Below, piece by piece: positions 35,468 to 47,323 of a stretch of DNA of 64,000 nucleotides; positions within the stretch are counted from its first letter, which is position 1, and every line of letters begins with the position of its first letter. Origin of the DNA: Myrica gale (taxonomy: Eukaryota > Streptophyta > Magnoliopsida > Fagales > Myricaceae); the NCBI GenBank assembly GCA_963930655.1, contig OZ005609.1, positions 16,999,001-17,063,000 on the forward strand, in the 5' to 3' direction. The position numbers and the translations under genes are program-made. The notes under the pieces are model-generated. The model saw only the letters and a list, made by a program, of their open reading frames with translations, made no database searches and had not been told where the DNA came from.

Positions 35468-37410
35468 GCTCGAGCACCTGTCGAGCGCTGGTCAAGCGGC
35501 GCAACTTTGTCCAACATTTTTCCTTAAGGCCGCTCGAGCGTGAGTCGCACGCTGATCGAGCGTGATGATGCCTAAAAACAGGTCACTAATAACTCCCTAT
35601 TCCAACATCTTAAACATGGTTTATAACTTGATTCTTTTGACCAATATCAAATCCACACAATTCATTTCATGACTATTCAATCTCCAAGCAACATTGTTCA
35701 AATTCCTATCTAATCTAACCCATGGCCAAAACATAGCAAAATCATGATTAATATTGTACGTTAAAAGCATAAACCAAGATTACCACAAACACCCCATTCG
35801 GCCACATCTAGCATTACATGCATGCATCATTTTCCTATCAACTCTCATTGCACATGCATGATAATAATCCAACAACACTACATTACCACTTCCTCTATCA
35901 ACCCGGCCTACTCATTTCCTCCAACACCTACTCAACATCACAACACCATAGCCCAAAACCATGGCTTATGCCCTTCCTCCGACAACAGCAACATCAACAA
36001 TCCCAACCTAGATCAGATCTATTATTCAAGCATATTATCAAAGGGAGAATGAACACAAGAAACACAAGCATAATCGGCCAAAACAACAAGTCTTTTCCTT
36101 TGAGAAAACCAAACTCTAGCTTACCTTGAGGCTGGTCACTAGTGATGACAAAGAACACCTAGCATTAAGATACATATGGTCAGAATCTAACAAAGAAAAG
36201 AGAAGAGATGAACATGCAAGGAAATCAGATCATTTACCTCCTCTCCTCCTAGGATTTCAGCTTCTTACTAATCGGTTCAAACTTCTCCTTCTACTCCAAC
36301 TCTCAGTTTCTCTCTTGTGTGGCTTAAATGGGTTGAGATGAGAGCAAGATGGTTGCTGTGCTAAGGCTAAAGGCGGGGTGTGGTTGCTGGAAGTGGCGTG
36401 AGAGAGGAGAAGTGAAATGCTTTGGAGAGGATGATGAAGAGCTCAGCCAAGGAGAGGAAAGAGCTGAGTGTTGAATACTTCGGTCAAGTGGAGTGAAGTG
36501 AGGTGAAGAGGGTTTCAGCCAAATGAAAGAGCTGAGTTTTTCGGTGAAGAGTGAAGTAAGGTGAGCTAAGTGAGGTGAGAGATGTGAATGAGATGGAAAG
36601 GGGTTGAATCTAGTCTATGTATATCCAAGGAAACAAAGAAGAAGGGTCTCACTTGCTTTAGCCCATGTGACAAGGTCAGTGCATTAATTGCTTGTCTCCT
36701 CTCCCTTTTCATTTCTTTGCCTCCAATTCAACTCTCACGTGATTCCTCTTCCAACTCTCCATAAATTTTTATCAACCATCACATCTCCTTTTCTAGCCTT
36801 CAACCACATCATTTTTTCAACCTACTTTTCTCTCCCTTCTTGCCATTCACGTGAACTCTACACACATCTCATGACTTTCATTTTGCTTTTCTCTTTTCTC
36901 ATGGGCTACTTTATAAGTACACTAACTTATCTCTATTAAACTACTCTATAAGCATACTAACCTATCACTTAGTTCTCCTATGAGGCTTAAGGCTACCTAA
37001 TGGAGATTAGGGTTACATAATAAAGACATGGGGTAATCTACATACACTAACATAGGATTTCACAACCATAGATTAATATGTATTGAATTTTACTTAAAGA
37101 ATTTCAGCAATCAATAAGAATTAAAACACTCTCCAAATATTCTTGGCATTTAATTTAGTAAATCATGGTAGCATAATAATAGGCAAATGGAAAAATTAAT
37201 TCATAAAGAAAATATACCTTGAGAAATTCGGCCATGACAAATTATACTAACATAATTTTCACATCATAATGAAAATACTTAAGGAAAACTTATAGTTCAA
37301 AATATCATAATCAACTTAACATCTTACATTGGCCAAACAACGACCCCTTGAATTTAAATCCAAAACAAATACATAGAGCAAATAGCAAAAATGAAATACG
37401 GGGTCTCACA

Positions 37411-38127
37411 TCTATGGAGGTTAGAGAAAAACCCAAGGATTAACAAGAGTATAACCAGAAAACACTCAAATTGATTGGTTTTATACAAACTAAGGATGGG
37501 GAATGGGTGAAGAAAACAGTTGTGACACCTCAAAAGATTGGTGATAAGGGTTCCAGATCTGAAGAGGATAGTGATGATGAGGATGATGCAGAAACTCCTA
37601 TAGAGGAGCATACTCCTTTATATGTCTCTCCTCCACCTTTTGGATATACCTCCCGAAAGGCTGCTGCTGATAGCTCCCATCAGCCTCGATTAAACACACT
37701 TGAGGCCTCCATGAATGAGATAAAGAAAGAGCAGAAGAAATTGGGAAAGATTATGGAAGATTTGGTCTGTTCTATGAAGATCAGGTTTGGAGACATCAAG
37801 AAGATGCTTGCTGACAACACTAAACATCTTGGGATTCTCTCTAAGGATATGAAGAATCTCAAGCATCAAGTCAACAATAGCATCAAAGTGGCCAACAATG
37901 TGATTCAAAACTCAGTGGATGAATTTGCCTCTACATCTGAAATTCTCAAGTATAAGGTGCAATTAGCTGCTGAAGATGTCATCAAGGCGACCGAGATCCA
38001 TTTGGACGAAGATCGCAATCTTCATCCCCGAGTGATTCAATGGACTTATTGGTTCTCCACCACCTGGGTCAACTGGCTAAAGAAGTTTGATGTGGACCAT
38101 CCTCCTCCTCCCTTTGATTCTCCATAG
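37411..38127 (+). pseudogene. Sirevirus envelope-like ORF, second part
   Basis: Beyond LTR copy e, the open frame encodes an acidic segment (SEEDSDDEDDAETPIEEH), then a helical coiled-coil-like stretch (NEIKKEQKKLGKIMEDLV, KDMKNLKHQVNNSIKVANN) and a proline-rich end. A long coiled coil near the C-terminus is usual for this Sirevirus ORF. The stop is followed closely by the first purine tract. Relic split by insertion. Confidence 0.65.
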
Positions 38128-38200
38128 TCTTCTTGCTTGACTTTCTCCACAGCCTCTCACCTTTTAACCTCCTCCCTTAATCTTCCTTTTTGATGATGCC

Positions 38201-38783
38201 AAAGGGGGAGAAGATGTACATGTGCTGAACTCCTAGCTCATTTATAGAACATTTTACGTAGAGAACTTTTAGACTTATCTTCTGTTTATAATATCTACTT
38301 AAACTTCTGGTTCTATTATGTTGTCTATGATCATTCTTGATTTTTGTTGAGATGTGCTGATTATGTTCATTATGTTCATATATGATTTTCTATATCTTAA
38401 ACTTGCTTGTTGACATTCTCTAAGGAAGCTCAAATAAAGTCTATGAGAAGTGCTTATTGTACTTCTTTATGGACTAGTGTAAATTGCTTTAGAGGTAGTC
38501 TTTCTATCTCTCAAATTTCTCTCTATATGAAGTCTTAGGTTCTGGTGAAAATCTTTGGACTTTGAGAAGATTGGAGGAAGTTCATAGAAGTGTTTTCTTG
38601 TGATTTTAAATTTTGGGAAACCTCCATTTACAAAGGGAACTCTTGCAAAATTTTTAAAAGATTCTAAAGTCTATTTGCTAAAAATGTCATGAAAAACTTC
38701 TGCTTGTTCTTAGGGGTAGCTTTTCTATTTGTTAGCAAATTGTTGTTTTTAACATGATTTTGTCATCATCAAAAAGGGGGAGA
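38201..38783 (+). promoter_or_regulatory. Repeated polypurine tracts of the Sirevirus
   Basis: AAAGGGGGAGAAG at 38201-38213 and AAAAAGGGGGAGA at 38771-38783, both preceded by GATGATGCC- or CATCATC-like words. The second abuts the LTR and is the expected plus-strand primer; multiple such tracts are a recorded Sirevirus feature. Confidence 0.75.
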
Positions 38784-38784
38784 T

Positions 38785-40066
38785 TGTTAGCCCAAGGTTG
38801 TTTTACAAAAAAATCTATAAATGATTTTGATGATAACAAAAGTTTCTAAGTTCTTTGGCTTTAGATTCTATTTTGTCAATCCACAATTTCCATGTTATAT
38901 CTACAAAAGGATTGAATCTTTTCTCTCTAAAAATCATCTCAATGTACTTAAAGATCTTTACACATGATGTTTGATAAATTCTTCAAGTTATGGACACTTC
39001 AAAAGTTTTGGAATGGGATGAAAACTTCAATTATAGTGAATTTTGCCTCCAGGACTTTTATGTGTCGACACATTGCACTTACTCCCGAGACATATTTTTT
39101 CAGGCAAAAACATGTGTCGACACATTGCCCTTATGGTGTCGACACACTGCACTGACACCCGAGACATGTGTTTTTGACCAAAACATGTGTCGACACATTG
39201 AGCTCATGGTGTCGACACATTGCACTGACTCCCGAGCACTCATTTTTTAGTTCAAATTTCATGGGTCAGCACATGTCATTTAATGTGTCAGCACATTACA
39301 CAATTTTGAGGATTTTCCGGAATGACATCAGAGACATCAAATCGCTCCTAAATTCATGGGCAACTCTCCAACAGCTATTCTCACCTACCCAGTCGACCGT
39401 TGAAGACAAAATGGCTTAAATACATGACCGGTTGTTGAAGAAACACAGACCTCTCACCTACACGACGAATTTGCATTTACTCTGTGACCTAACTTCTTAA
39501 GAAAGCCTTGACGAAGAGTGAAGTTCCACACCTACCAAGAAGACCTGCTATTTTCTTTGTCACATTTCAAGTCTTCTATTGTAAATCTTATCCTCTTCCT
39601 ATCATTTGCGCCTCACATTTGTAAATTCGGCTTCAATAGCCAATACGTGAGCTTTTCTATTTGTACCCATTTAAGTTAAACCTTGTGAGTGTTGAGTAAA
39701 CACTAAGCCCTACTCTTGTGAGTAGAAAAAATCCCTAGGTGTTGGGATTTGAGAAGATGAGTTAAAGCGTAAGCTCAAGAAATGCTTTGTGAAGGTTCCT
39801 TAGCACCCGGGAAGCTAAGGTGTACTACCTATTTGATAGTTAGTGGAGAAATCCCAAGGAAGTCAATAGCCTTGGGGGTGGATGTAGGCAAGAGTTTGGC
39901 CGAACCACCTAAAAATTACGGTGTCATCTCTTCAACCCTTATCTCCTTAAGTTTCATTCTTTCTCTTATTCTTTGCTCTTGTGGTTTATTGTGATTGATG
40001 TTTTAAATCTTTTTAGAAATTATTAAATTTTATTAAACTCAATTCACCCCCTATTGGGTTGCTACA
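38785..40066 (+). repeat. 3' LTR of the Sirevirus
   Basis: 1282 bp, TGTTAGCCC... to ...GGGTTGCTACA. It contains five exact copies of GTGTCGACAC (39062, 39114, 39136, 39187, 39209) and two GTCAGCACA variants up to 39295. The 5' partner LTR is absent, so no age can be read. Confidence 0.8.
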
Positions 40067-40084
40067 TAGACTTTCAAAACCCAT

Positions 40085-40901
40085 TGTCTAGAATTTTAGA
40101 TAATAACAAGTTAACTGGGCCAACTTGCTTGATTGAAAACAGAATCTTATGATAGTACAAAAGGTTGAAAAAGTTTCTCATGTCCTTAAGGATGAGATTC
40201 CATAGATTGCTTTAGTTGATGCCACGCAAGAGCAAAGAGTTGCATATGATAAGTGGCATGAGGCAGATGAACTTGCTTGATGTTATATGTTGGCCTCGAT
40301 GACCAATATATTACAGAAGCAGTGTGAAAGCCTAGGTACTGCAAAAGACATGCTTTCATATCTCAAAGAATTATTTGGAGAGCCTAGTCGATCTGCATGC
40401 CAGCAAGTTATGAAACTGCTGATGACCACCACAATGGTGAAGGGTACTTAAGTTCGAGATCATGTACTGAAGATGATAGCATTCATCACCGAGCTGTAAC
40501 CACTAGGTGTAGAGATAGACGGCGAGACAAAGGTTGGAACGATATTGGCATCTTCGCCTGAATCGTTCAACCAGTTCATATTAAACTACAATATGAACAA
40601 GATGGCGGTGACTTTGTCAGAGTTGCTCAATATGTGGCAAGCAGCTGAGGAACTTATCATACATGAGAAAAGTTCTCTAATGATAATAGACAAGTTAGCC
40701 AGCCATGAACTTAAGCCCAAGGGGAAGAAGTTCAAGAAGAAGAAAGTGTCTCATTCTAAGAAAGAGGACACGAACGACTCAGAGAAGAAAGATAATGAAA
40801 ATTGTTTCCACTGTGGCAAGCCAGGTCACTGGAAAAGGAATTGCCCAGATCTAGCTTCACTGAAGAAAACTAATCCTTATGAAGGTATGCTTATCAATTA
40901 A
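40085..40901 (+). pseudogene. gag: Copia A gag fragments
   Basis: A gag opening with ILDNNKLTGPTC, then GTAKDMLSYLKELFGEPSRS and MASSPESFNQFILNYNMNKM, a lysine-rich stretch (PKGKKFKKKKVSHSKK) and the CCHC knuckle CFHCGKPGHWKRNC. These are the copia gag (UBN2-type) domain and nucleocapsid. The last 118 codons are open; upstream is broken. Confidence 0.75.
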
Positions 40902-40920
40902 AATTGATTTAATGGAGTGT

Positions 40921-42588
40921 CCATTGAATTCAGTGTGTCAATTTTTGGCACAAACTCTCACTTATACAATATGATTGCAGGGGTTGAAGGAAACCCAGAA
41001 ACAAGGTGATGAGAAAACTGAAGGAGACGAGTGCAGGTGTTGCAGCGACCTCCATTAGAGCTTTTTCATTGGAGTCCATGAACTTCTGAAGTTGTAAATT
41101 TGGAAGACTATCTTTATGTTCCAGAACTTTTATAATTTTTGTTTTGACACATGTTATTTGAAAGATCGTATTTCTATTAACTCTGGTATTATTGATTGTC
41201 TATTTTTGAAAAAGTGAATCATGGACTCTGTGAATGGTTAAAACAAAAGCTGAACTTTATATGATATTTTTCAGTAGGAAATAAGCATAGATGTATTACC
41301 TGTATACTTTTGGGGTTTTCGCCTTGCAGGCAGCTATTTATATTCTAAACAGGATACCTACTAAATCTATATCTAAAACTCCTTATCAATCAGGAACTGG
41401 TGAGACCAAGTCTGGATCATTTGACAGTATGGGGTGATATCTAGCTCGCATCAAAGAGTTTGTTAAGAAGAAGCTGGAATCAAAGATTATTTATAGGTTA
41501 CCCAAAAGTGGTTCATTGGGTATTTATTATGATTTTATAAACCCAAGTGGACAAAAGGTGATTATTAGAAGGAAAATTATATTTTAAAAGGAGTACAGTC
41601 TACGTGAAGATGAAAGCGTGTCAGTTCTTGATGAAACAATTAGTTGAGCCAATACGTAAGGCAGATGAGATCAACAGAAAACAGATGTTTCTAAACCTAC
41701 TGATGAGCTTAAAACTCATGAGCCTTAGCTGAAAAATCCATTTAGATGAGATGATCAAATCGTTTGATTTCTCATGAAACGTGGATGAACCTTGTATTGA
41801 CAAGAAGTGTGTGGGAGTTTAGTGTTGTTGCTAGTTCTTTGTGTCAATAATATGCTACTTATGGGAATGATGTCAGGAGGATGTCATAATTGAAAAATAT
41901 AGTTCATGAACCATAATTTTCAAATCAAAGACCTTTGGAAGTGTTCCGCATTCTTGGAGCTAAATTGTTTGGAAACTAAGAGAAGAGGTTTTTGGGACTA
42001 CATTGACAAATATTGGCAATTATTTTCAGAATACCAAGGAAGGATTTTATCCTTTCGGTATAGTATTCATCTTTCCAAGATGAGAGTATTCATCTTTCCA
42101 AGAGGAGAAAGATAAGGCCAGATATTAGTCATGCAGTCAGCATTGTAATTAGATATTAATTTGACATGGGCTCTGTAGCTGGATAGTGATCAAGCATATT
42201 CTCAAATACTTGAGAAGTACTAAACACATATTTTCTGGTGTTCAGAATGGAGAATTTGCGGACTGCCTAAAGATGCACAAGTTCAGTTCTTAATGATAAT
42301 TGATCAATTTTGAACTTATGTGTATACATTGGGTAAATGTGCATGGAGTTGCAAGAGTTGTAAGCAGAATACCATTGCTAACTCCAACACTAAAGAAAAA
42401 GTACATACAAAGAAGATACATGATATGATGAATCAAAGTGATGTCATTATGGCTGGTGTATTATCAACCTAGCACATTGTGGATCCGTTTTCACCTAATT
42501 GCTGACTCAAAAATGCTTGAGACACATTTAGAGTCTGTATGGGTATCAGATACCTAGATAAATGGTTTTAAGTGCAAGTGGGAGATTT
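40921..42588 (+). pseudogene. pol: Copia A pol remnants
   Basis: Short recognisable pieces in order: post-protease LEDYLYVPEL (about 41100), integrase end AAIYILNRIPTKSISKTPYQ (about 41330-41390), RT tail and RNase H pieces near 42190-42420, and the purine tract at 42577-42588. Much is missing relative to a full pol. Heavily decayed. Confidence 0.65.
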
Positions 42589-42745
42589 TGGAATTATGCC
42601 CCCAAAATCAGTTATTAGAATAATTATGAGATAATTAGTTCTTTTATCGTCACATGTATTTACTACTTATTGTGTTTAATTTTGAAACGTGAGATGTTAC
42701 ACAGTTATATTGTTAAGTGAAATTGTAGAAAAGTCATGCCGATGA
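42589..42745 (+). repeat. Start of the copia A 3' LTR, truncated
   Basis: TGGAATTATGCCCCC... matches the first 150 or so bases of the LTR at 19542. It breaks off at a TTAAT shared with the giant gypsy LTR that follows. Confidence 0.8.
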
Positions 42746-45700
42746 TTAATGCCATTTTATCGGATGTATAAATTATATTATATTAAGAGCCGAAATTTGC
42801 CAGTGAGTTCCTCTTTCACAAATTAATATTTTTTTTTTACCTAATATGATTCATGGACCATATAATTTGAATTATGCTTAAATAATTTCCTAGTATAGCC
42901 GAAATTATTAATAGATTGAATAATGAAATTCTTTTGAATACATGGATTAGATATTTTATGTGACATGTAATATTATGATGTGTTCCATATTATTAATAGA
43001 AGTCCCATATGAATATTCAATGATAAGCTATGTAGTTATGTGATAAGTTTAGGAATGATTTAATTGATAAGCACACTTGCTTATCATAGTGATAAGCAAG
43101 AATGATAAGTTAGGAAACTTTTAGGGTGATAAGGCCTTGTGATTATTGTAGAGATAGGCTAAGGTCATTATCACATGATAAGAGAACATGCTTATGAAAT
43201 GATAAGCTATTGGAATGGATAGATAAGTAAGGGAGCTTATAAAATGATAAGTTAGGTGATAAGTGAAAACCAAGTTGAAAGTTAGTTGCATATTAATGTG
43301 GAAGTAACTAGGTTGGTTGAAAAGCAACCAAACTAAGCAAATGAAGGCCATTTACGTGAAAGGCTAGGGGATGCATTTGAAAAGCCATGAAGCAAGGCCA
43401 TGTGATGTGTAAGAGATGTGTAAGAAGTGTAAGTGTGTAAGAATTGATGAGACAACTCATGGAAGTGAAAAGAGAAGAGAGAAGTGAGAAAGGAGAGTGA
43501 ATGTCGATGGAAATGAATGGGAAGAGAGAGAAAAGGATTTCAAAATGCAAGACAAGCTTTTGGAGACATTTGATGTGAGAGAAAAAGGTGAAATGAAAAG
43601 AGGAGAGAAGGAGAGCCATGCTTGGTCGGCCAAACCCACATTCACCTCCCTTTTTCTCCTTCAAACTTCTCTCTTGTCATCTCAACATCTCAAGTCATGT
43701 GTCATAGCCATAATTCACCTTGGGAGACTCATTCTCTCACACTTCACAATTGATTTTGCATTGGCCGAACCTCACCATTTCACTTCACTCTCCATTTCTC
43801 CCTCACTTGGCCGAATACCTCATTTTCTCTCAACCCTCTCATTTTCCTCTCTTGACCGAACCACTCATCTAAGCTCAAGTCTTGCTCTTTTCCTCTTGCA
43901 TTCTAAATCACACTCCAAAAGCTCAAGTTTAGACCTCTCTTTGTGGTGACCAAATCTTCACATTGTGCAACACCATTTCCTTCTTTGAAAACCCTACTCA
44001 TTAGCCTCCTTCCTCTTGAAGAAGTTAGTTCATTTCCATTAGAACTAATCATTCAAGCTTACCATATTTTTCCCCCCACCATAAAACCCACCTTAGCACC
44101 TCAAATCAAGCTTGGATCTTCTCTAAGGAGGGTGAACCGAAACTTGGAAGAAGAAAGAGCTTTGGGTAAAAGTTTGGTGAAGGTAGAGGTAGGTTTGATT
44201 CTATTTAGTATTCTTGCCTAAAGTTTTTTCATAAGTACTAACCTAGGGTATTTTATTGTTCTAGGTATTCAAGCTTGTGATAATCATCAAGGTAAGACTA
44301 AAATGATTTTTGTTGGGTTAGCATGAGTGGCCGAATGGCCTATGTGTAAGATTTTGGAGTTGTATTTTGATAGATGCCTTGATGTTGTTAGATCTTGGAT
44401 GCTTAGGAACCCTAGGTTGTTTACATGCTAGATCTAACTATGGAAGCCCTAGATCTAAGGTTGTATGTGAAGAAAAATGTAAAGGAAGTTAGATCTAAGT
44501 TTTGATATGTTGGGTTGATGAAAAAAATGATATCTTTGTTTAGATCTATGGATATTAGTGTGAATAAAGAGTAGATCTATGATTGATGAAATTATTTGAT
44601 AAAAAGGATTAAGTACATGCATGCTAGTTAGGTCACAAATGCAAAGGATGTGCATGATATGATTTTTAGCATGAAAAAGGTAACATTTTGGGTATGGCCG
44701 AAAATGAGCTATGTGGATTTTTATGTATAGTTTTGAATATGTGTAGATCTGGACATTGGACTTAACATGTGTAAGATTTATGACCTTAATGCATAGTAGA
44801 TGATTATGTTAAGTGATTGGAAGCATGCATGTTGAAGGAAATAAAGGAAAACTAATCATTGGGTAAAAACATGTGTTGGCCGAATGTCATGAGTATAGTG
44901 TATGGTGTTGGTGCTTTGATTTATAGATATTAGGTTGTGAAATTGTTGATTGGAGGATGGGATCACCCTTGGAGAAAAGTTGTGATTAATTGGTGCATAA
45001 GTGGTAGTGGCCGAAAGTTACAAGAAGTTAACCCTAAGTGCAAATTTATAATTTATGTATTTTCATTGTTGTGTTGGATAAGAAAATTTGAGTTGGGCTA
45101 GTTGGAATAATATTATAGAGCCATGATCTTTATTAAATAGTATTGGAACCCTAGTTAAGTTTTACTTGGGTTTTATTTGAGGTTTAAAGTCTAAGTTAAG
45201 ATTTAATCATGAATAATTTATTCATAGTTAGAAATAAGGTTTAATGTAGTACGTGTAATAAAAGAGACTTAGATTTAATTCTAAACCTATGAGTATTATT
45301 TAACCCTAATCGAGTCATGTACATGAATAAATATATTTTTATTTCAATAAAAATATTAATGATTTAATAAGCTAAGTTTTGAATATTTGTTAAGGAAAAG
45401 AATAAAATAATTATTTTGTAATTAAATAAATTTCAGTGATATATATATATATATATCTTCGATTGATGACTGATTTCAAAAGAAATGATTTATAATTCTT
45501 AAAGTCTAAAAGAATATTTGAATCGCTTGTAGGCGATCCACGTGTCAGTATATACGAACGAGAAGACCAAGTGTAAGTGGAATAGTAAGTGGATACTGTA
45601 AGTGTACAGTAAGTATTCTTTTTCAAAACTGGAATGACACACTGCATCGTTTCATGAATAAGCATGAATTTTAAGAAAGCATGACATGATATGAGTTTCA

Positions 45701-46751
45701 TGAATAAGCATGAATTTTAAGAAAGCATGACATGATATGAATTTCATGAACAAGCATGAATTTTAAGAAAGCATGACATGAAGCAAGCATGACATGACAT
45801 GTGCATTGCATGAATTTTTCAAGAAGAAAATTATGCAATGATTTTTATGGAAAGAATATGAGAAGTTTTATGAAACGATAAGTTAAGATTAAGGGCACCG
45901 GTCGGTACCGTACCATCAAGATGGACTCCCATACCGAAGGACATTTATGAGAAGGATGGGAGAATCCAAGAGGCTGTGCAAGCCACACTGAAGGACAATG
46001 AGAAGGTGTGGTGCCTCCAAGGGTCACGTCTAGCCACTGAAGGACATTGAGAAGGTGCGCTAGCTGACCAGATGTAAGTCTCTAAGGGAATTCGGGGACG
46101 GTTCCGAAGGGAACGCACAACCCTGACTTCAGGGGTCAAATGGAGCGAGCCCGCAAGTAAAAGACATGAGATAATTATGATAAGGCCAACAAGGGCACAA
46201 GTACGAAAGAAAGATTTTTAAGGGCCAAGGGCCAGTTTACAAGCAAGCATGAAAGAAAGTGGTTTTCAAGGGCCTGGGGCCGAAAACAATAAGCAAGAGC
46301 ATATGCATAACTCATAAGCACGCATATGCATCAATTGTTCAAGTTTTATCTTTCTTTCATGATTAAGCAAGCATGAGTCAAGAGCATGATTTAAGTTTTA
46401 CGTTTTTCCCTTACTGAGTCTTTTTGACTCACGTTTTTAAAATTGTGTCATTCCAGATGTATCAGGTGAAGAGAGTCAGGAGGACTACCTGACCTAGATG
46501 CCCAAGATGTTAAGCTTCGCATTTTGTTGATAGTGACATGTGTGTCACTAATTGGGTTCTAATATGTTTTAAATATTTGTTTTGTATGAATTTAATGAGA
46601 ACCCTGATTATGTAAGTATTCGCTCAAACCCCTCGCGATCCTGTACGTTTCCGCCGTAATTAAGTAAGAAAATAAGTATGAACGCTGGAGCCGTCCGGGG
46701 GATAGCTCGCGGCTGTCACGGTCCCTGCGGGATGCCGTTCGGGGCGTGACA
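42746..46751 (+). repeat. Giant gypsy LTR, copy 1 (first 174 bases missing)
   Basis: Identical by eye to 56272-60277, ending GGGGCGTGACA followed by GTCTGG. It has the inverted repeat CTGGAATGACAC/GTGTCATTCCAG (45629-45640/46445-46456), a 46-bp unit repeated about three times (45650-45780), hairpin modules (about 45930-46060) and a TGAGTC/GACTCA hairpin near 46415-46431. Confidence 0.9.
45629..46456 (+). other. 12-bp inverted repeat domain inside the giant LTR
   Basis: CTGGAATGACAC at 45629-45640 and its exact complement GTGTCATTCCAG at 46445-46456 bracket about 800 bases with the 46-bp repeat, hairpin modules and the TGAGTC hairpin. Equivalent arms occur in every giant LTR: copy a 24099/24793, the 3' LTR 59155/59971, copies c and d with GATAC/GTATC, copy e with one mismatch. 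Confidence 0.8.
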
Positions 46752-47323
46752 GTCTGGCCCTAGTATTGGTGGTCCAATACCTTATGAGTCAGTTAGTATA
46801 GTCCTCAGTCTGGTGGTCATGAGGATATTACCAATCAGCAAGAAGAAAAACCTATTAAAAAGAGAAAGAATGCTCGCAAGAGTTTTGTGTGGGATCATTT
46901 CACTAAAATTCTGTCAGTTGTCAAACATGAACATCCTGAAGCCAAGTGTCATCATTGTAAGGTCAAGGTTGGGTGCCACCCTAAACACCGTGGGACTTCG
47001 GGTATGAGGCCTCATTTGAAACGTTGCTTGTCATATTTGAAGCAACAAGGCCAAGTAGATGAAACTCAATCTAGGTTAACACTGGATCCTTCGAAAGCAA
47101 CAGGGAGTGATAAGGGTGTTTTGAAGTTGGATACTTATAGTGAAAAGGAGGTGAGAAGGTGGATTGCTTAATATTTTTTATCATGGATGAGATGCCTTTT
47201 AGGACTGTGCAGAGGTTAGAGTTTAGGAAATTGGTGGAGAGACTTGAGCCCGCTTTAAGATGCCCACTAGAGTTACGATAATGGAAGATTGTATGGGAGT
47301 TGTATGTAGAAGAAAACACTAAG
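46752..47323 (+). pseudogene. hAT transposase N-terminal fragment with BED finger, copy 1
   Basis: The frame around 46863-47171 encodes a basic stretch (KPIKKRKNARKSF), then VWDHFTKILSVVKHEHPEAK, a BED-type finger with CHHC and HLKRC as zinc ligands, and GTSGMRPHL between them. BED fingers are DNA-binding modules at the N-terminus of plant hAT transposases. The 47190-47316 stretch, with MDEMPFRTVQRLEFRKLVERL, continues the family in another frame, so at least one frameshift is present, and a TTA-adjacent stop ends the first frame at 47171. The left end abuts the giant LTR (which presumably inserted here) and the right end a solo LTR. No terminal inverted repeats are visible. Non-functional. 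Confidence 0.75.

Larger units (their letters stand above)
29185..37410 (-). mobile_element. Solo giant LTR (copy e), itself split by copy d
   Basis: Minus strand, TGTGAGACC... to ...GGGGTGTGACA, with an exact target duplication TCTAT (29180-29184 and 37411-37415). Without the nested copy it is about 3.6 kb. It has the diverged inverted repeat CTGGAATGATAC (29481-29492) / GTACCATTCCAG (30093-30104) and a TGAGTC/GACTCA hairpin (about 29507-29522). It sits in the Sirevirus envelope-like ORF. It is the most diverged family copy at its 3' end. Confidence 0.88.
25890..40066 (+). mobile_element. 5'-truncated Sirevirus (Ty1/copia)
   Basis: In order: the end of integrase (25890-26100), connector, reverse transcriptase and RNase H (26607-27857), a spacer with palindromes, an envelope-like third ORF (28397-29170 and 37411-38127), repeated purine tracts (38201-38213, 38771-38783) and a 1282-bp LTR (38785-40066). 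A third ORF after pol and multiple AAAGGGGGAGA-type purine tracts are known marks of Sireviruses. The 5' LTR, gag and protease are absent. It is split by giant LTR copy e. Broken, but the pol remnant is better preserved than in the other copia elements here. Confidence 0.8.
20755..42745 (+). mobile_element. Copia A body: nested host of several insertions
   Basis: After the LTR and primer site come a leader (20768-21127, resuming 25106-25890), then gag (40085-40901), decayed pol (40921-42588), a purine tract (GTGGGAGATTTT, 42577-42588) and the start of a 3' LTR (42589-42745), which is cut off. The leader is split by a solo giant LTR and the leader/gag boundary by a Sirevirus. Orientation and family agree on both sides of the insertions, so I read it as one old copia element; that is an inference. 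Broken many times. Confidence 0.65.

Noticed and set aside
39062-39290. Regularly spaced palindromes as a CRISPR-like array
   Set aside because: Units are palindromes of about 10 bases with unequal spacers, inside a Sirevirus LTR in a plant genome; no cas-like genes are present.
43497-44221. Frames of 150 and 92 residues repeated at 57023-57747 as duplicated genes
   Set aside because: They lie inside the giant LTR and are identical only because the region is duplicated; the other LTR copies do not keep the frames.
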